The notes under the pieces: model-generated
The model's database searches: none
Told to the model about the DNA's origin: nothing
What the model saw: only the letters and a program-made list of their open reading frames with translations
Shown: positions 11,001 through 20,500 of the stretch, in pieces
Position numbering within the stretch: the first letter of the stretch is position 1
Layout of the letters: every line of letters starts with the position of its first letter
From: a virus
Length of the DNA: 64,000 bases
IMG/VR virus record: IMGVR_UViG_3300033273_000282
Location: 124,001-188,000 of that record
Direction: 5' to 3' (one strand)
Translations under genes and position numbers: made by a program

Positions 11001-11690
11001 GGTTGTTCTATCGCTGCTAGAGCAAGAGCTACTAGCGGTACCTCCTGTGGTCCTTTCCCATCAGGAGTCACCCCTGAGACTTCTTTCCAAGCAGATTCTA
11101 CTTGGAGAGAAATTACTCTTAACGATATTAACTACTTCCTGTCCCATAAGATTATTGCTTCCAAGCAGAACGAAATCAGCAACATGTCTGGTGGTAAGTC
11201 TCTAACTCTGGAACTGAACTTCTTCTCTGATGTAAGCCATCTGTCGCCTGTTCTTGACACCCAACGTATGAGTGTCACTACGACTGCTAACCTCATCAAC
11301 TACGCTACACCTAGTCAGGGTATCGGTGATGAGAACGCCGCTATATACATCACGAGACTTGCTAGATTGGAAAATTCGTCTACAGGCGTTAAGGTTGCTT
11401 TGTCTGCTAATACATTCGAGTTCTCAGACATCGTTGCTATGTACAAACTCGTTCCTGCTGGTTACACTGGCGATCCCGACGATATCAACTTTGAATTCTT
11501 CAATACTGATGGTCGTCCTGATAGCGGAAAGATGGTTCCTCAAAACGATCCATTTGTCTGGAATGATTACGAGTATACCCTGAATGACGCGGCTGCTTTC
11601 GATGGATTCCAACTGAAGTTGGTACTGAGAAACTATAATCAGCCATACATTCCAAGAGTTAAGGATCTTAGAATCATCGCTCTGGCATAA
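5010..11690 (+). CDS. DUF4815-type large virion structural protein
   Basis: A 2226-residue protein. Its N-terminus (NLNISPYFDDFDEDKGF, then PVQARELTTLQSLLQNQI) is the signature of the DUF4815 family of cyanophage and pelagiphage structural proteins. These are baseplate or proximal-fibre proteins; the exact role is not established. Small GE-x-V-x-G-x-xSGA modules occur around residues 850, 1410 and 1480. Around residues 1810-1930 is a small beta domain with a FIKIDDEIIAYEY core that also appears in gp15. It follows gp8 with no gap and overlaps the next gene by one base (TAATG). It occupies the T4 gp9/gp10 position but shows no recognisable similarity to either. Confidence 0.85.
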   Translation: MAQNTNLNISPYFDDFDEDKGFLKVLFKPGYPVQARELTTLQSLLQNQINSFGQGIYREGSMVVPGGITLNKQYPVVLVQNNYLNLPVELYRESLNNKVIKGSNSNIRARVNFSISATESDRGYVSFYLTYLTKADDNTTSVFQAGEVLTCEEDITYSTSTIVAGTPLAQLLNSNSTAIASTANIGRGVYFVRGYFVTVPEQTIVLDQYSNNPSYKVGLKVEERIITADEDASLYDNAIGSTNFSAPGADRFKINLTLIKKELKDPNSADFIELLRTNEGKLESKVERSDLSYINDILALRTKEESGDYYVKRFSIDVRENLNDAFNNGVYEADATTQDGNEPSESKMAVQISPGTAYISGYRTEKLSNTFKDSDKPRTFTAADSQSFASDFGNYVLIDDLYGGVELYDTIELRDRIVTTNGTAAGNVIGLTRVLGFSFDSGVRDSTSTIYRVNISDTTLFTTLTMSGAVTWVQGTKIVGVNSGASGFVRTNGSNSTCTVYGITGNFVSGEAVRYENATSNLGTISSVYGYQFSDIRSMSLSGTFTANILLDVQATLAANGPVLSGVSGGNATVTASLSNFTAQLRIGDIIRFSNNNQQHVARVTAVTNNSSFTITREGSTTLANGAVTSPITLTRPQIQFATKRALITPIPKAAVKSTSTNSQGASVTPLGYFRKSYVIPSSEITSGSFSLSAGSNLVFRAAQDADDFQIIVTSVSSGSGVLGNTYTYPNFTTSTGSNSASVSVSGLPTTVNGCIVIATVYSSNRSAKSKTTERMKVALINRSSQGAVNGLTSYTAGYGTRVQDRTISLGCPDVFKVKAIYESKDSQDPVIPHFAYTNLVGSYEINQILTGASSGAKAQIVSFDSNYVYFVMLTDTLFDNAEIITTPTTTARIVANSIQEGSSNVTSAFDLDNGQREQYYDYSRIVRKSGYSPVSHKLLVIFDRFVTTGGDGFYTVDSYSSDVYKEIPEFELFSLRNVLDFRPMVPSQISGSGTRLSPFEHTSSGKLDFDNRDFTGNYVGLPGQSDTTILSYEYYLGRTDKIFINKDNKIQLVKGEPAENPVEPAEIEDAMLLATIFMRPYVFDIDKDVDITQTNYKRYTFRDIQQLETRIKTLEYYTQLSLLETETATLQIRDTNGLDRFKNGFIVDNFASLGTSDTFHPDYRVSIDFEEGHLRPSHYTTNVPLIFSSNSTNIQQTGDIITLPYTDVVLVDQPFASALENVNPFNVFTFVGDIKLYPESDDWVDTKSLAALQGPTVEGNYQTTLRDMRADQNGITPIQWGSWQTTWSGRIWFTRQVSTGKGKNRSTRTERFSRVRTDQTRTGVRYRITPIIEQQSLGNRVVSVEHIQNMRSRNIEFKAEKLKPKTRFYAFFDGVSVKSYITPKMLEVTKNPNDDSATNSIPFQVGETVKGQTSGCTLRILEPNNEYNVNPYTNQNIASVSDYTANLGWINLDTSSLAAQALGAYSGNPIAGEVLVGQSSGARAKVKERRLVTDNAGFLKGTFFIPDPSKSTNPKFKTGTRVFRLSDTTNDSQVVGESESSAQTEYSATGILQTTQETIISVRNAKLDEERLTQNRTLWSDPLAQTFLIQDDELEGGVFLTKIDLYFQQKDSEIPVAIDIRTVENGTPTQTILPFSKVIKKAADVVTSADASAPTTFTFESPVFIPHQQEHAIVVTSDSNQFKVFISLLGEDAIDAAHAGEKISEQPYIGVLFKSQNASTWTPSQFEDLMFKIYRAEFTLPTTLAQSQVFLNNATLEENNGGFLPLLPNSIAVTDNQAYIDVFHSNHGMQSNANYVIISGVISEVGNTATTSAVSATASQIIVSDASLFHRCIGGNATQAASLTASNTGPGNAAPAVSDTNPGFIKIDDEIIAYEYINNGSPNWVINVLGHNSGTVSGRNWDPSSNSGGASGSAHDNGATVECYNLAGIPLTKINGTHHTTTFGGLSTLNSPHKYRLNITGFKSHKTINAGGENILASQNVPWDVLTPQIQTQIQPGCSIAARARATSGTSCGPFPSGVTPETSFQADSTWREITLNDINYFLSHKIIASKQNEISNMSGGKSLTLELNFFSDVSHLSPVLDTQRMSVTTTANLINYATPSQGIGDENAAIYITRLARLENSSTGVKVALSANTFEFSDIVAMYKLVPAGYTGDPDDINFEFFNTDGRPDSGKMVPQNDPFVWNDYEYTLNDAAAFDGFQLKLVLRNYNQPYIPRVKDLRIIALA

Positions 11691-12004
11691 TGGATTTTGA
11701 TAAAATTGAGGATATAGTTCGGAAGCGAGAACAAGAAGTTCTCGCTCGTCGTGATCAATCTGAGTATGAAAAAAATAGAGACATCAGAAGAGAACTTGGT
11801 CTGATGAAAGTTGAGGGTCATGAGCATCTTGGTCGTGACCCTAAAACTAATGCGATCGTAAACACTGACAAGAGTGGATACAAAGCCTACATTGAAGCAA
11901 GAGATAAGAACAAACTTAAACTCACTGAAACTCAAGAACTGAAGAACGAGATTAACGAACTGAAGGAAATGCTCAAACTTCTAGTCGAGAAGAACGATAA
12001 ATAA
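11690..12004 (+). CDS. Small charged coiled-coil protein, unknown function
   Basis: A 104-residue, highly charged protein not recognised as a T4 homologue. The last 30 residues (ELKNEINELKEMLKLLVEK) have heptad spacing and should form a coiled coil. The ATG overlaps the stop of the DUF4815 gene by one base, so translation is probably coupled and the two may work together. An accessory baseplate or chaperone role is possible but unsupported. Confidence 0.7.
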   Translation: MDFDKIEDIVRKREQEVLARRDQSEYEKNRDIRRELGLMKVEGHEHLGRDPKTNAIVNTDKSGYKAYIEARDKNKLKLTETQELKNEINELKEMLKLLVEKNDK

Positions 12005-12018
12005 GAGTGAGCTAAATA
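11996..12018 (+). promoter_or_regulatory. Two late-promoter-like cores (GATAAATA, CTAAATA)
   Basis: GATAAATA spans 11996-12003, overlapping the end of the preceding gene, and CTAAATA spans 12012-12018. They lie 44 and 28 bases before the ATG at 12040. The second has the spacing seen at the other late promoters in this window and is the likelier one. Confidence 0.6.
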
Positions 12019-12039
12019 CTAAAGAGAATATCTTAGCGA

Positions 12040-12378
12040 ATGGCATCTGCTGTATCCAACTTATTGATCTATCAGGGTGCTGATTTCACCATCGACTTTT
12101 CTGTCGAAAATGATAATGGCACTGAGTTCAATTTGTCAGGCTACTCTGCGGCATGTAAAATCAAGAAGCACTATACAAGTTCTTCCTCTGTAACTGTTAC
12201 TGCCGCGATTATTTCACCAGAGACGGCAGGACGTATTCAACTTTCGCTTAATAACTCGCAGACGGCAGCAATGAAGTCTGGTCGTTATGTTTATGATGTT
12301 GTTATCACTGCACCATCTGGTCTAAAAACTAGAGTGCTTGAGGGTACTGTTAGTGTTCTGGAGGGCGTTACACTCTAA
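12040..12378 (+). CDS. Small Ig-fold/BppU-N-like virion protein
   Basis: A 112-residue all-beta protein. The pattern (LLIYQGADFTIDFSV near the start, then AACKIKKHY, an RIQLSL strand, SGRYVYDVVI and RVLEGTVSV) is that of small Ig-like tail-accessory domains resembling the N-terminal domain of BppU. Such domains dock receptor-binding proteins to baseplates. The gene has its own late promoter and overlaps the next gene by one base, heading the fibre region. The family is inferred from the strand pattern. Confidence 0.7.
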   Translation: MASAVSNLLIYQGADFTIDFSVENDNGTEFNLSGYSAACKIKKHYTSSSSVTVTAAIISPETAGRIQLSLNNSQTAAMKSGRYVYDVVITAPSGLKTRVLEGTVSVLEGVTL

Positions 12379-12599
12379 TGGCAAGATTAAGATTCGGAGA
12401 TCAGTCAGTTCCTAGAGTGACCCGTGTCGCCACTGGTGGTGGCGGCGGAACAATTGGCGCACTTGCGGACATTGACTTGACCGACACATCGTTGGGTGGC
12501 TTACAGGATGGCAGCTTGCTCGTTTATGACAGCAACTCAACTAAATTCATTCCTACTACGGTTCTGAACAACATCACAGTTAACGGGGGTACCTTTTAG
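12378..12599 (+). CDS. Short fibre-like virion protein
   Basis: A 73-residue protein with an Arg-rich start, a run of five glycines, then GALADIDLTD and GSLLVYDSNSTKFIPTT. This LVYD-x-x-x-x-KF module is common in cyanophage fibre proteins. It ends in NGGTF, and the next protein ends in DGGTF, so the shared tail may be an assembly or interaction tag. It overlaps both neighbours by one base. Confidence 0.7.
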   Translation: MARLRFGDQSVPRVTRVATGGGGGTIGALADIDLTDTSLGGLQDGSLLVYDSNSTKFIPTTVLNNITVNGGTF

Positions 12600-14287
12600 T
12601 GGCATCGGAAATTCTAATTAAAAGAAGTACAGGCACAGTTGCGCCTGGTACTATCAATTACGGTGAACTTGCCGTAACCGTCGGCTCAGGTACTCAAGGT
12701 AACCTGGGCGACCGTCTTTTTGTTGGTGATAATAACTCCGCTGCTCAGGTAGTTGGTGGTAAGTATTTCACCGACATGCTGGATCAGGTACATGGTACTC
12801 TGACCGCATCTAGTGCTGTAATCGTTGACAGCAATCTCAAAGTTGATCAATTCCTGGTTGACAACATTACCCTTGATGGTAATACAATTACCACCAACGT
12901 AACCGATAGTGATCTGATCCTCGGTGCTAACGGTGCTGGTAAAGTTGTCCTCCTGGATGGTCAGGAGATTGAGTTCGGTACATCTGGTGATATCGAACTG
13001 GCTTGGAACGACACCACTGGTGACGTAGAGATTCGCAGATCAGGCGGTAACGCTAATGCTGCTTTGTTGGTACAGGACGACATCCCCCTGAAGTTCGGTA
13101 GTAACAATGATGCTCGCGTTTACTACGATGAGGCGACTCTCGATAAACTGCGTTGGGCTGGCGCTGATCAAGAATTTGATCTTGGTGTCCAAGTAAAGTT
13201 TGCTGACAATACTGCTGCTACTTCTACAGCAACTGGCGCTGTCCAAGTTGTTGGTGGTGTGGGTGTTGGTGGTACAGTCTGGGCAAATGGTTTGGCTGTT
13301 GATGGTGATGCCACCATTGGTGATACCACTTCTGATAACCTGACTGTCAACTCTGCTACTACCTTTAACGGCAATGTTATCTTTAATGGTACTAGCACCG
13401 TTAGTGGTAACACCTCTCAGACTGGTTACATTGACATTGACCAACTGAGACTTGATGGTAACGCTCTGTCTACCACTTCTGGTACAGAACTGATCATTGA
13501 CCCCTTCCCCGCTGGCGGTGATGCTGAGGGTCTGGTTATCATCAAAGGTGACCTCCAGATCGACGGTACTACAACCACTGTTAACTCGGCTTCTATGTCG
13601 GTTAACGATCCTACTATCGAACTGGGTGATCCCACTACTGTCCTGACAGTAACTACTAATGCTCTGTCTGGTGCTACTACCCTTGAGGTAGATAAGGTAG
13701 ATGGTATTGCTATCAATGATACAATTTCTGGTACTGGCATTCCTGCTGCTACCACAATTAGCAACATCTCTTCTGCTGGTTCTCCAGTAGTTCACACTCT
13801 TACTTTGAGTGCTGCTCTCACCGCAAACTGTAATGCTGGTGAGCAACTGACAGTTGTAAGGGACACCAACGACGCTCTTGATCGTGGTGTTAAACTTCAC
13901 TACCATGATGGTAGTGCTGCCAAATTTGGCTTCTTTGGTTACGATCGCAGCGGTGGTGCTGACGGTCAGGGTGCTTGGACCTTCATCGAAGATGCTACCG
14001 ACGTTGGCACCGTATTCGGTGTAAATGGTCAACGCGGTACTGTTGTACTGGGCGACTTGGAACTCGATACTGATCTTGCTGTTCAGTATGGTGGTACTGG
14101 TGGTTCTACCTTTACTCAGTATGGTATTATCTACGGTAATGCCGCCAATCCTTTCCAAGTAACAGATGCTGCCAATATGGGAGCTCCTGGAACTGGTAGC
14201 GATGCTACTACCTCTTACCAAATCCTGACAGTGACCTCTGCTGGGATCCCCGTCTGGACTAACGTCCTAGATGGAGGAACTTTCTAG
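12599..14287 (+). CDS. Tail fibre-like protein with Mtd-N-type N-terminus
   Basis: A 562-residue protein starting at a GTG that overlaps the preceding TAG by one base. The N-terminus (EILIKRSTGTVAPGTINYGE, then GDRLFVGD) is the small beta domain found at the start of many phage fibres and of the major tropism determinant. The body carries repeated GNT/NLTV beta strands and a VKLHYHDGSAAKFGFFGYD module near residue 430. The protein ends in LDGGTF. It is probably a trimeric fibre or spike component. The lack of a Shine-Dalgarno site and the GTG start suggest coupling to the upstream gene. Confidence 0.8.
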   Translation: MASEILIKRSTGTVAPGTINYGELAVTVGSGTQGNLGDRLFVGDNNSAAQVVGGKYFTDMLDQVHGTLTASSAVIVDSNLKVDQFLVDNITLDGNTITTNVTDSDLILGANGAGKVVLLDGQEIEFGTSGDIELAWNDTTGDVEIRRSGGNANAALLVQDDIPLKFGSNNDARVYYDEATLDKLRWAGADQEFDLGVQVKFADNTAATSTATGAVQVVGGVGVGGTVWANGLAVDGDATIGDTTSDNLTVNSATTFNGNVIFNGTSTVSGNTSQTGYIDIDQLRLDGNALSTTSGTELIIDPFPAGGDAEGLVIIKGDLQIDGTTTTVNSASMSVNDPTIELGDPTTVLTVTTNALSGATTLEVDKVDGIAINDTISGTGIPAATTISNISSAGSPVVHTLTLSAALTANCNAGEQLTVVRDTNDALDRGVKLHYHDGSAAKFGFFGYDRSGGADGQGAWTFIEDATDVGTVFGVNGQRGTVVLGDLELDTDLAVQYGGTGGSTFTQYGIIYGNAANPFQVTDAANMGAPGTGSDATTSYQILTVTSAGIPVWTNVLDGGTF

Positions 14288-14299
14288 ACCTAAATTAAC

Positions 14300-14509
14300 A
14301 TGGATGTAAACCTTATTATTTCTACATTACAACGTAAAGTTTCTGAGTTGACCTTGAGTAACATTATGTTGGAAGCGAAAATTCTCGATTTAACTAACCA
14401 GTTAAATAGTATCAACCAAGAAAAAAACTCACCAGAGAATGCTATAAATGGCAACGAGGATCAAACTCAAAAGCTCAGTAACAGCCAGCCAGGTTCCAAC
14501 GACTTCTGA
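14300..14509 (+). CDS. Small coiled-coil protein overlapping fibre gene
   Basis: A 69-residue protein whose first 40 residues (STLQRKVSELTLSNIMLEAK) have heptad spacing, followed by an Asn/Gln-rich tail. The last 62 bases overlap the start of the 2392-residue fibre gene in another frame. The start follows the preceding stop by 12 bases. The function is unknown; the position suggests a fibre assembly factor, but nothing in the sequence shows it. Confidence 0.55.
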   Translation: MDVNLIISTLQRKVSELTLSNIMLEAKILDLTNQLNSINQEKNSPENAINGNEDQTQKLSNSQPGSNDF

Positions 14510-17500
14510 CTTAGAAGATCGTGAAGTTGGCTTAAATATTACTGACAAAAAATTATACGTCAATAACAATGGTACGATTGAGGAGGTGGCTAACGCCGAA
14601 CCCAATCCTGCTAGTGTTACTACGGCGATGCTTGCCACGGACATTACTAATGGTCCTGGGGCAACTTGGTTTGTCGCTCAAAATGGTACTGATGTAACCA
14701 CCCTAGGTGGTGGTGGAGCAAACGGTAAACACCCTGATACTCCATTCCTAACTGTTGCTAAGGCTTTGAGCGTTGCTCAGCCTGGTGATTCTATTGAGAT
14801 TGCTGCTGGTTCATATGTAGAGACCTTTCCTCTTACCATTCCTGATGGGGTTCATGTTAGGGGTTCTGGTATTCGCCAAACAGAAATTAAACCATCTGGC
14901 GGCACAAATGATCTGAACGCATTCGTCCTTAACGGTGATGTCACTGTTGAGGATCTTACTATTCGTGACTTTTTCTACAACAGCACGAATGACACTGGTT
15001 ATGGTTTTGTATGTGCTAATAATTGGAACTCCGAGAGAAGCGCATACATTCAAAGAGTCACTATCCTCAACAAAGGTAGTGTAACTTCTGGCTCTGACCC
15101 ATATGGTTTCCAGCAAGGTGATGCTGGACGTGGTGCTAAGCTGGATGGTTCTATTGCTAACAGCGCTGGTATTGAAGCTGCTGTTCTTTTCAACGAATGT
15201 ACGTTCATCGTACCTAATTCCGTTGGTCTGTATCTGACTAATGGTATTCGTGTAGAGTGGCTTAACGGCTTCATCTACTTTGCTGATGAAGGTATTAAAG
15301 GTGTTCAGGGTGCCACTGGTGCGTTTGGTACTGGTAGAACACGTCTTAGACTTTCTGGTACCTCTGGTACATTTGCTGCTGGTGAAGAGATCTATCAACT
15401 GGAAGACCAATTCCAGTCTGGTACTTATTCGAGATCTGGTACCACAGTTACCATTACCAGAAATGCTCACGGTCTGGTAAATGGTGACCGTGTATACGCT
15501 GACTTTATTACTGGTACTGCTACTGACAATTTCTATGTCGTCGGTGGAGTTACCACAAATACATTTACTCTAACTGATAGCGCTTCTGGATCCACAAGCG
15601 GCAACGTAACTTATAAGAAAGCCGACGCTTACGGTTTAATTACTCTTAACGATGGTAGCTACATTTACCTGAGTGGTAAGGGTGAGGGTCAATTTACAAC
15701 CACCGTTGAGGGTGGTAAGACTGCTGTACCTAATGCTGATGCTCAGGCAGATAACTCTGTCAAGAAGTTTGGTACTGGATCTCTGTTACTTGATGGTACT
15801 GGCGACTACGTTAACTATGCTTCCGAAGCTGACTTTGGTTTCGGTACTGCTAACTTCTGCGTTGAGACTTGGATCTACGCAAACGCTCTTTCTGGCACTC
15901 AGACTCTGCTTGACTTTAGAGGATCTGCTGCCGACATTGCTCCAACTCTGAGACTTAATGGTGGAACCGTTGAGTACGCTGTTGGCGGCACAACTCAGAT
16001 TTCTGGTGGCTCTCTTACCACTGGTACCTGGGTACATATCGCCGTTGCTAGATTCAACGGATCTACAAAACTCTTTGTTGCTGGTAACCAAGTAGGTTCT
16101 ACCTATACCGATACTAACAACTATGGTGCTGAGAAAGGACTGAAGATTGGTGCTCAGTATGACAACAGCACTAATTATAATGGTCACCTTGATGAAATCA
16201 GAGTAAGTAAGGGTACTGCTCGTTTCACTGGTAATTTTACTCCATCTTCTGCTGAGTACGGAACTGACATCTTTACAGTTCTGCTGCTCCACTTCAATGC
16301 CAATGATGGCGCTACAATCTTCATAGACTCTGGTTCTGCCATTAAGGACATCCGTTCTAATGGTGGCGACTCGGCTACTGGCATTGCTCTGGTTGACTAC
16401 AACCAGTTTGGCGCTGAACTTAGATCGATTGCTTCGGCAAACGTTTATGGTAATAAGGGTGTTGTTGCTGATGGCAACGGTGTAAAACTCCTTCTTACTG
16501 CTCACAACTTTGCTTATATTGGTGCTGGACAAGACTTCACCAATGATGGTTCTCTCGCTGCTCAGAGCAACGAAGTAGAAGAACTGAATGGTGGTCGTGT
16601 CTTCTACTCCTCTACTGACCAGAAAGGTGACTTCCGTGTAGGTAACGTCTTCCTGGTTGACCAGGAAACTGGTAACGTTAATTTTAGTTCTACCTCTACC
16701 TCTCAGGAAGCCGCTAGCATCACCCTGTCTGATGTTACTGGTACTACAAATATCTTCCCAGCGTATATTGAAACTGGGAACCTGCGTCTTGCTGGCAACA
16801 CGGTCTCCACTACGAGTGGTGATATTATCTTTGATCCCGCTGGTAACCAGGACGTTATATACAATGCTGAAGTCGTCTTCACTGAAGGTGTCTACTACGA
16901 TCAACCAAAATCCGCTAACTTTAAGACTGATGTCCCTGGTAACTTAGGTTTCTATGAGGGTCAGAATCAAAGACGTGGTGGATTTAATGGTTACGGTGTA
17001 CAATCTGACACCAACTTCTACTTAACCAAAGAACAAGTCACTACAGTTACTGTAGATACTGAAGGTGATGGATACACTGGCGGCGCGGCAACAATTGATG
17101 CCGATACTAACCCTCCAGTAGTATGTACCGCTACCCTGACACTGGATCTTCAGGACGGTGCTCTCAAGGAGATCAACGTTACCGCAGGGGGTGACAACTA
17201 TGTCTCTGATCCTACGGTTGGGTTTAGTGCTCCACAAGATGCTGGTGGATCTACTCCTTCTGTTTCTGCTGTTCTTTTCAGCTATGGTGACGTTCAGGCA
17301 ATCACTGTAGATGATGGTGGTGCTGGTTATGCTGCTGCCCCAGGTCTTGTTATTGACGCTCCTGGTGGTATCTCTTTCGATACTGAATCGGACATTTCTG
17401 GAAATGCCATTCAGTCGGCTAACCACCCGATGCGAAATGGTGATCGCGTTGTTTATAGTCAGAATCAAGGTGCCGAAAATATCGGTCTTACCGATGGCAC

Positions 17501-20500
17501 AACATACTTTGTTGTTAACGCTGTTAACGACTCGATTGGTGCTGGTGTAAGTTTCCAACTTTCTGCTACCCAAGGTGGCGCTGTTATTCCTCTGACTGCC
17601 TCTGCTTCTGGTAGTGGAGAGTCTCAAGCAATCAATGGTGTACAAGCCACCGCAACTTGTACTTTGTCGGGTGATGCTATTGCTAGCGTTACCATCACCG
17701 AACCTGGATCTTTGTATGACAGAGGTGCTGGTGTTTCTGTCCAAGAAGATGGATCGCAGTCTCCAACAACCGCTGCTACTCTGACAGTTTATATTGGGTC
17801 TCCTCTCTCTGGATTTATCATCAATAGCAGAGGTAGTGGATATAATGCTGCTCCAACAGTAAGCTTTACCAATGCTGCCGTTGATACTTATGGTGCTGGT
17901 GCTGCTGCTACAACTACCATTGGATTCCCACTCGCCCAAGAACCTGCTGGTCTAACTGTAACTAACGCAGGTGCTGGTTATGCCTTTGCTCCTCAGTATA
18001 AACTGAGTGGTGGCAATCCTGTTACAGAAGCAGTTCTGTCACCAACCCTCGATAAGAAGAAAGGTAATATCAGTTCAGTTGGTATCACTGGTTTTGGTGT
18101 TGGATATTCGTCTGCTCCTACCGTAACATTCTATGGTGGCGCTGGTGACGGAGCCAGACTCACTGTTAATGTTCAATCCTTAGATGGTACCATCACTAAT
18201 GGTGGTACTGGATACGTTGCTGGTAAGTACCAGAGTGTAGAACTTGAATATGTTTCTGGTGGTAGTGGTGCCCCTGCTAGCAATGCTACCGCAGACTTCA
18301 CTGTCGCTGGTTGGACTGGTAACGTCACCAATGCTGGTAGTGGTTATATTGACGGTCAGTATGACGGTCACGTTATGTACAACGTGCCTGCTGCTACTTA
18401 TACCGTAACGGTTATTACCAACCCTGGAGCTGCGCCACCAGATAACGTATATGTTATCAATGGTACTACCCAAGCTTCTCTTAACTTTGTTGAGGGTAAT
18501 ACTTATCGCTTTGATCAGTCTGATTCTTCCAACAGTGGTCATCCACTTCTCGCTGGTAGAGAAGATGGTGGAACCCTTTCTACTGATATTCTTGCCGTTA
18601 GTTATGGTACTCCTGGTGACGCAGGTGCCTTCACTGACATTATCGTAAAGCCAGGTACTGCTGGCGAAGTCCTTGATTATATCTGTAGCAACCATTCCAA
18701 CATGGGTGGCAGCGTTACCATTGGTACTGGTGCTGCTGGTAACTATGGTACTGGTCTTTCGGCAAATGTGACCGTCTCAGGCGGACAGATTACTGCTATT
18801 GAGTCTGCCGCTCAAGGTACTGACTACGCTGTTGGTGATACAGTTTCTGTCAATCCATATGCCATGGATACCAGTGGCGCTGGTAGTGGCTTTTTGTGGA
18901 CTCTTGCTGCTAATGACACAACTATTAGTGTCGTAGACAACATCAGTTTGACTGGTGGTCCATACGAAGTTGGCATGATTCTGTCGGTTGACGTACAGAA
19001 TGTCGGCGGCTCTGGTTCTAACTTTACCTATACTGTATCTAAAGCAGGTTTTGTAAAAGATGTTGACGTAGTTCAGGGTAGTGAAGGTTATGGATACACC
19101 GCAGGTGAAATTCTCTATCCAAGAATTGACCCAACCACAACAGGCAATGCTTTCCAACTCACTGTAGGTAGCACAACTACAACACCCGTTTGGGAATTTA
19201 CTCACGATGGTAGCATTGTAAACTCAGCATTTAATGTTGCTGGTACTAAGGACCCAACTTATGACCCAGGTACTCTGAGTCTCGGTTCTGGTGTTCCTAA
19301 GATTGTAATGGAGACCGAGTTTGGTAACATTACAACCGACGGTAACCTCACTGTTAAGGGCAATCTTACTCTTGGCGATGATGCTGCTGTTGACACAATT
19401 ACAGTTGCTGCTTCTACAACTGCTACTGGTGATACTACTCAGACTGGTGATTTCTCCCTGACAGGAGATATGACCATCGATGGTATCTTTACTCAGTCTG
19501 GTGGTGCTTCCTTCCTTGAGGAATTAACTGGTACCATTGCTGATGGTACTGCCGCTGCTCCTTCTCTGGCTCTTAACACCAGTCCCACCACTGGTTTGTT
19601 CTGGGCAGACACTGACATCATTGGAATTTCTAATGCTGGTGTTGAGACTGGCAGAATTGGTCCTGCTGCTTATGCCGTTGGAACTAGATTCCAAGTTGGT
19701 TCTAGTTCCATAACCGCATCTCCTCTCCTCGATGCTAACCCAGCAACTAACCTTGTAAGAATTGGTAGTTCTGCTAGTGGTCTTAGTATCAGTAGCACTG
19801 GACTCATTGAAGGTAATGGTACCGATGCTAATATTGGTATTACACTTCAACCAAAAGGTACAGGCAACGTTACTGTTGTTGGTGGTACTGATAAAGACTT
19901 TGTTCTGAACGATGGTACTTCTCTCGAACTGTTCAAGGTTGATTTAGATAGTGGTGACGCTAATCTTAAGGGTGGTCTGACTCTTAACAGCAGACTGGAG
20001 ATTAAAGATTACACACTCACTAACCAGTCTCTCGCTACTGCGTCCTTTGGCGAAGTCGTTTCGTTTGATACCAGTGGTACAGCAACTCTGTTTACCGATG
20101 GTAGTTTCACTAACGTCAACATTACCGCAACTGGTACTGGAAAAGGTACTGGTGGTCAGGTAGACGTTACTGTTGTCGGCGGTACTATCACTACCGTTGT
20201 TAAAGCCATTTCTGGATCTGCTGGTAGAGACTATGTTCTCGGGGATACAATTACAATTGACCCCGCTATTATCGGTACTGATCCTGCCCAGACAATCACC
20301 ATCACCGATGTTTCTGGTGCTGGTATTGACCTGAAACCACAGGCTCGTAAGAACGTTAGAATTAACGGTACAGGTACATTTGTCGTTCCCGTTGGTGGAA
20401 CAAATGATAGACCTGTCGCTGACGATCTCTACGTTGGTGGCATCAGATATAACACAACTACCTCTCAGTTTGAAGGATATAACGGCATTGACTTTGTATC

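Noticed and set aside
18385-18728. The copper-type domain as a plastocyanin auxiliary metabolic gene
   Set aside because: It is embedded in the middle of a 2392-residue fibre, with no signal peptide or free-standing gene, so it is not the petE gene carried by some cyanophages.
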